A DNA stretch of 64,000 nt from Adiantum capillus-veneris (taxonomy: Eukaryota > Streptophyta > Polypodiopsida > Polypodiales > Pteridaceae), in NCBI GenBank assembly GCA_014529385.2, contig CM043950.1, positions 81,788,843 through 81,852,842 of the forward strand, written 5' to 3'. Position 1 is the stretch's first letter. Each line of letters opens with the position of its first letter. A program made the translations under genes and the position numbers. Shown in pieces: positions 62,644 to 64,000 of this stretch. Under the pieces are notes generated by a model. It did no database searches. It was not told where the DNA came from and was given only the letters and a program-made list of their open reading frames with translations.

Positions 62644-64000
62644 TTATTGGAATTCGCCGTCGAGGCTTCCTGCTTTCTTTGCAAGTAGCAGCTGTAACTC
62701 TGCTGCTCTCTGTTTAATTGTCTTTTTGGCAAGAGGCAATTGCTTTGTCGACACTTTTGATGGAGTCGTAGCTGTTTCTGAGGATAGAATTGGCTGGGAT
62801 GTGATAGCGATGGGCCTTATGGCCTTGGCTTTCCATTGGTAGTTTGGTGCTGCCAACTTTTGTAGATGGTTTGGCACTTTCTTGTTTACCACTTGTTTGT
62901 CTATCATCGGCATCCACATGTATCTGTTCTCCTTGTTGACCTGCAGATGTCTGCTTTCCATTGTTGCTTGTACCGTAGGGATTTCCTTTAGCTTTTTCTT
63001 TAGTATCCAAATGTAAGTGACATTTGGGTTATGGCTAAGCATTTTCTTTGGGATCCATATCTGTTTTATGACCTTGGTTTTGGGTTGCACCGTCTTCTTT
63101 GTTGGAATCCGGTTGTTACATTGTTTTTTTTCCGCCATTGCATTTCTATCCTTCCGCATCCATACACGTTTACCTTGTTTTGGTAGCCTAGATTTTTGCG
63201 TTGTGGCCAGTGACTTCAGCTATCAGTGATTAGCATGGTTGGCTTTTACCTGGTTGTTGGTCTCAGGTTGCATGGTTTTCTTTGATGGTATTTGTTCTTT
63301 TGTCTTTGTTGCCAGTGATTGCATGGCTTTTAGTTGATCATAATGGTATTTCTGAGCAAAAGCTATCACCTGTTGTTCATGTTCGTGCTGAATTTTGACC
63401 GCCTTTGCTTGCCAATCTATCTGGACATTGTATGCTTTTTGCCAAGGTTTCCCTAGCATCATTGGGTGTTGTGTGCTTTCCTCTGTCACCACATAGAATT
63501 TGTGTGGGTAAATATATTGATGTAGCTGTACATGCAATATAATCCATCCTAATGTTTTCAATGGGTGTGATGTGCTACTTTCCAGCACTTGGGGGGTAGG
63601 ATGAAGTTGATATGCGACTTTGAGCTATTGGAATAATCCGTAAGAGATCAAATTTTCTTGAGCACCCGAATCAAGCAAGGCTGTTGATTCAACTTGATTG
63701 TTGCCCACTTTGACTGTAATTATTGGCTCTACTGTTTCCTCCTCCAAGTTCATCAGTCGAATGGCATTGATTCTCAATGGTGGTTTACTCTGTTTTTGTT
63801 GTCGTAGAAGCCGTCTTTTTGCAATGTGTTCTTGTGCTTCGGCTTGAGCTTCTTCCAGTACTCTCTCTTTTTCCTTCATTCTTTGCTTTCCTTGATGAAT
63901 TTGTTGCAGCATCTCCTGTGTGAAGGGTAGAAGGTATCTCCTCAGTCGACACCCACTAATCCAGTTTGGCATTTCTTCACCTACTAATGTAGCAAGCTTG
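62644..64000 (-). pseudogene. Gag-protease fragment with a tryptophan-rich linker
   Basis: A single minus-strand frame enters from beyond the window. It shows a charged helical segment (QRMKEKERVLEEAQAEAQEH) and the aspartic-protease active site, LLDSGAQENLIS (near 63650). A TAG at 63625-63627 follows, then the second protease signature, MMLGKPWQKAYNVQIDW (near 63430). After a TGA-TAG pair at 63220-63225 the same frame continues with repeated tryptophan motifs: KRVWMRK, KQIWIPKKML, YIWILKKK and RYMWMPM. It ends at 62644. The catalytic Asp-Ser-Gly is intact. The linker resembles that of the 3.2-4.8 kb element. No RT follows. Confidence 0.85.

Noticed and set aside
59840-64000. A 5' LTR for the coiled-coil element copy A
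   Set aside because: No TGTTGGACGG...TCTAACA sequence of that family is visible here. It may lie beyond the window.

Overview
This is plant nuclear DNA, and most of it is repeats. The best evidence for a plant is the one clearly intact cellular gene, a four-repeat polyubiquitin gene on the minus strand (23944-24861) with the plant-type residues Ser19, Asp24 and Ala57. The surroundings fit a large, repeat-rich plant genome: many (GA)n/(CT)n and (CA)n microsatellites, decayed Ty3/gypsy and Ty1/copia fragments, LTRs with TG...CA ends and polypurine tracts. I cannot name the species. Thr28 in all four ubiquitin repeats, where flowering plants usually have Ala, hints at a lineage outside the usual crop models, but this is weak evidence.

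Layout. 1-2179 is a repeat block that recurs at 26156-28304. 3113-4800 is the 3' part of a minus-strand gag-protease LTR element. 4928-5388 is a copy of the polyubiquitin promoter without the gene. 5364-8760 is a block, with a higher-order minisatellite, that recurs in two pieces at 35635-36329 and 42565-46534. 9523-10748 holds a broken gag, and its left part recurs at 53587-54243. 10800-12572 (a truncated LTR plus flank) recurs in inverted orientation at 54422-56191. 12568-13670 is a gypsy reverse transcriptase/RNase H relic, and 15884-16952 is a copia RNase H end with its short 3' LTR. 17000-23200 has no recognised gene but holds long G runs, small tandem repeats and a possible 407-bp MITE. 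23785-25019 is the polyubiquitin gene with a TATA box and a perfect heat-shock element. 28316-35063 is a gag-protease element arranged partly in tandem. 39244-42866 and 55415-59839 are two copies of an LTR element whose main ORF is a long coiled-coil protein of unknown function. 46535-51000 holds a diverged tandem repeat of about 1.96 kb. 59983-60860 holds four perfect 24-bp palindromes spaced 284-285 bp apart. 62644-64000 is another gag-protease fragment.

How the pieces relate. The left 12.6 kb and the 25-56 kb stretch are mosaics of the same blocks, mostly in the same order, with insertions, one deletion, one inversion and microsatellites at several joins. None of the elements that still carry gag or protease has a visible reverse transcriptase, so they probably depend, or depended, on other elements. 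Most premature stops seen are CAG-to-TAG changes, as expected from deamination of methylated cytosines.

The signal I would check first is the evenly spaced palindrome array upstream of the coiled-coil ORF. Its 12-bp half-site also occurs in all three LTRs of that element family. I found no CRISPR array, rRNA or tRNA gene, and no complete new defence or metabolic system.
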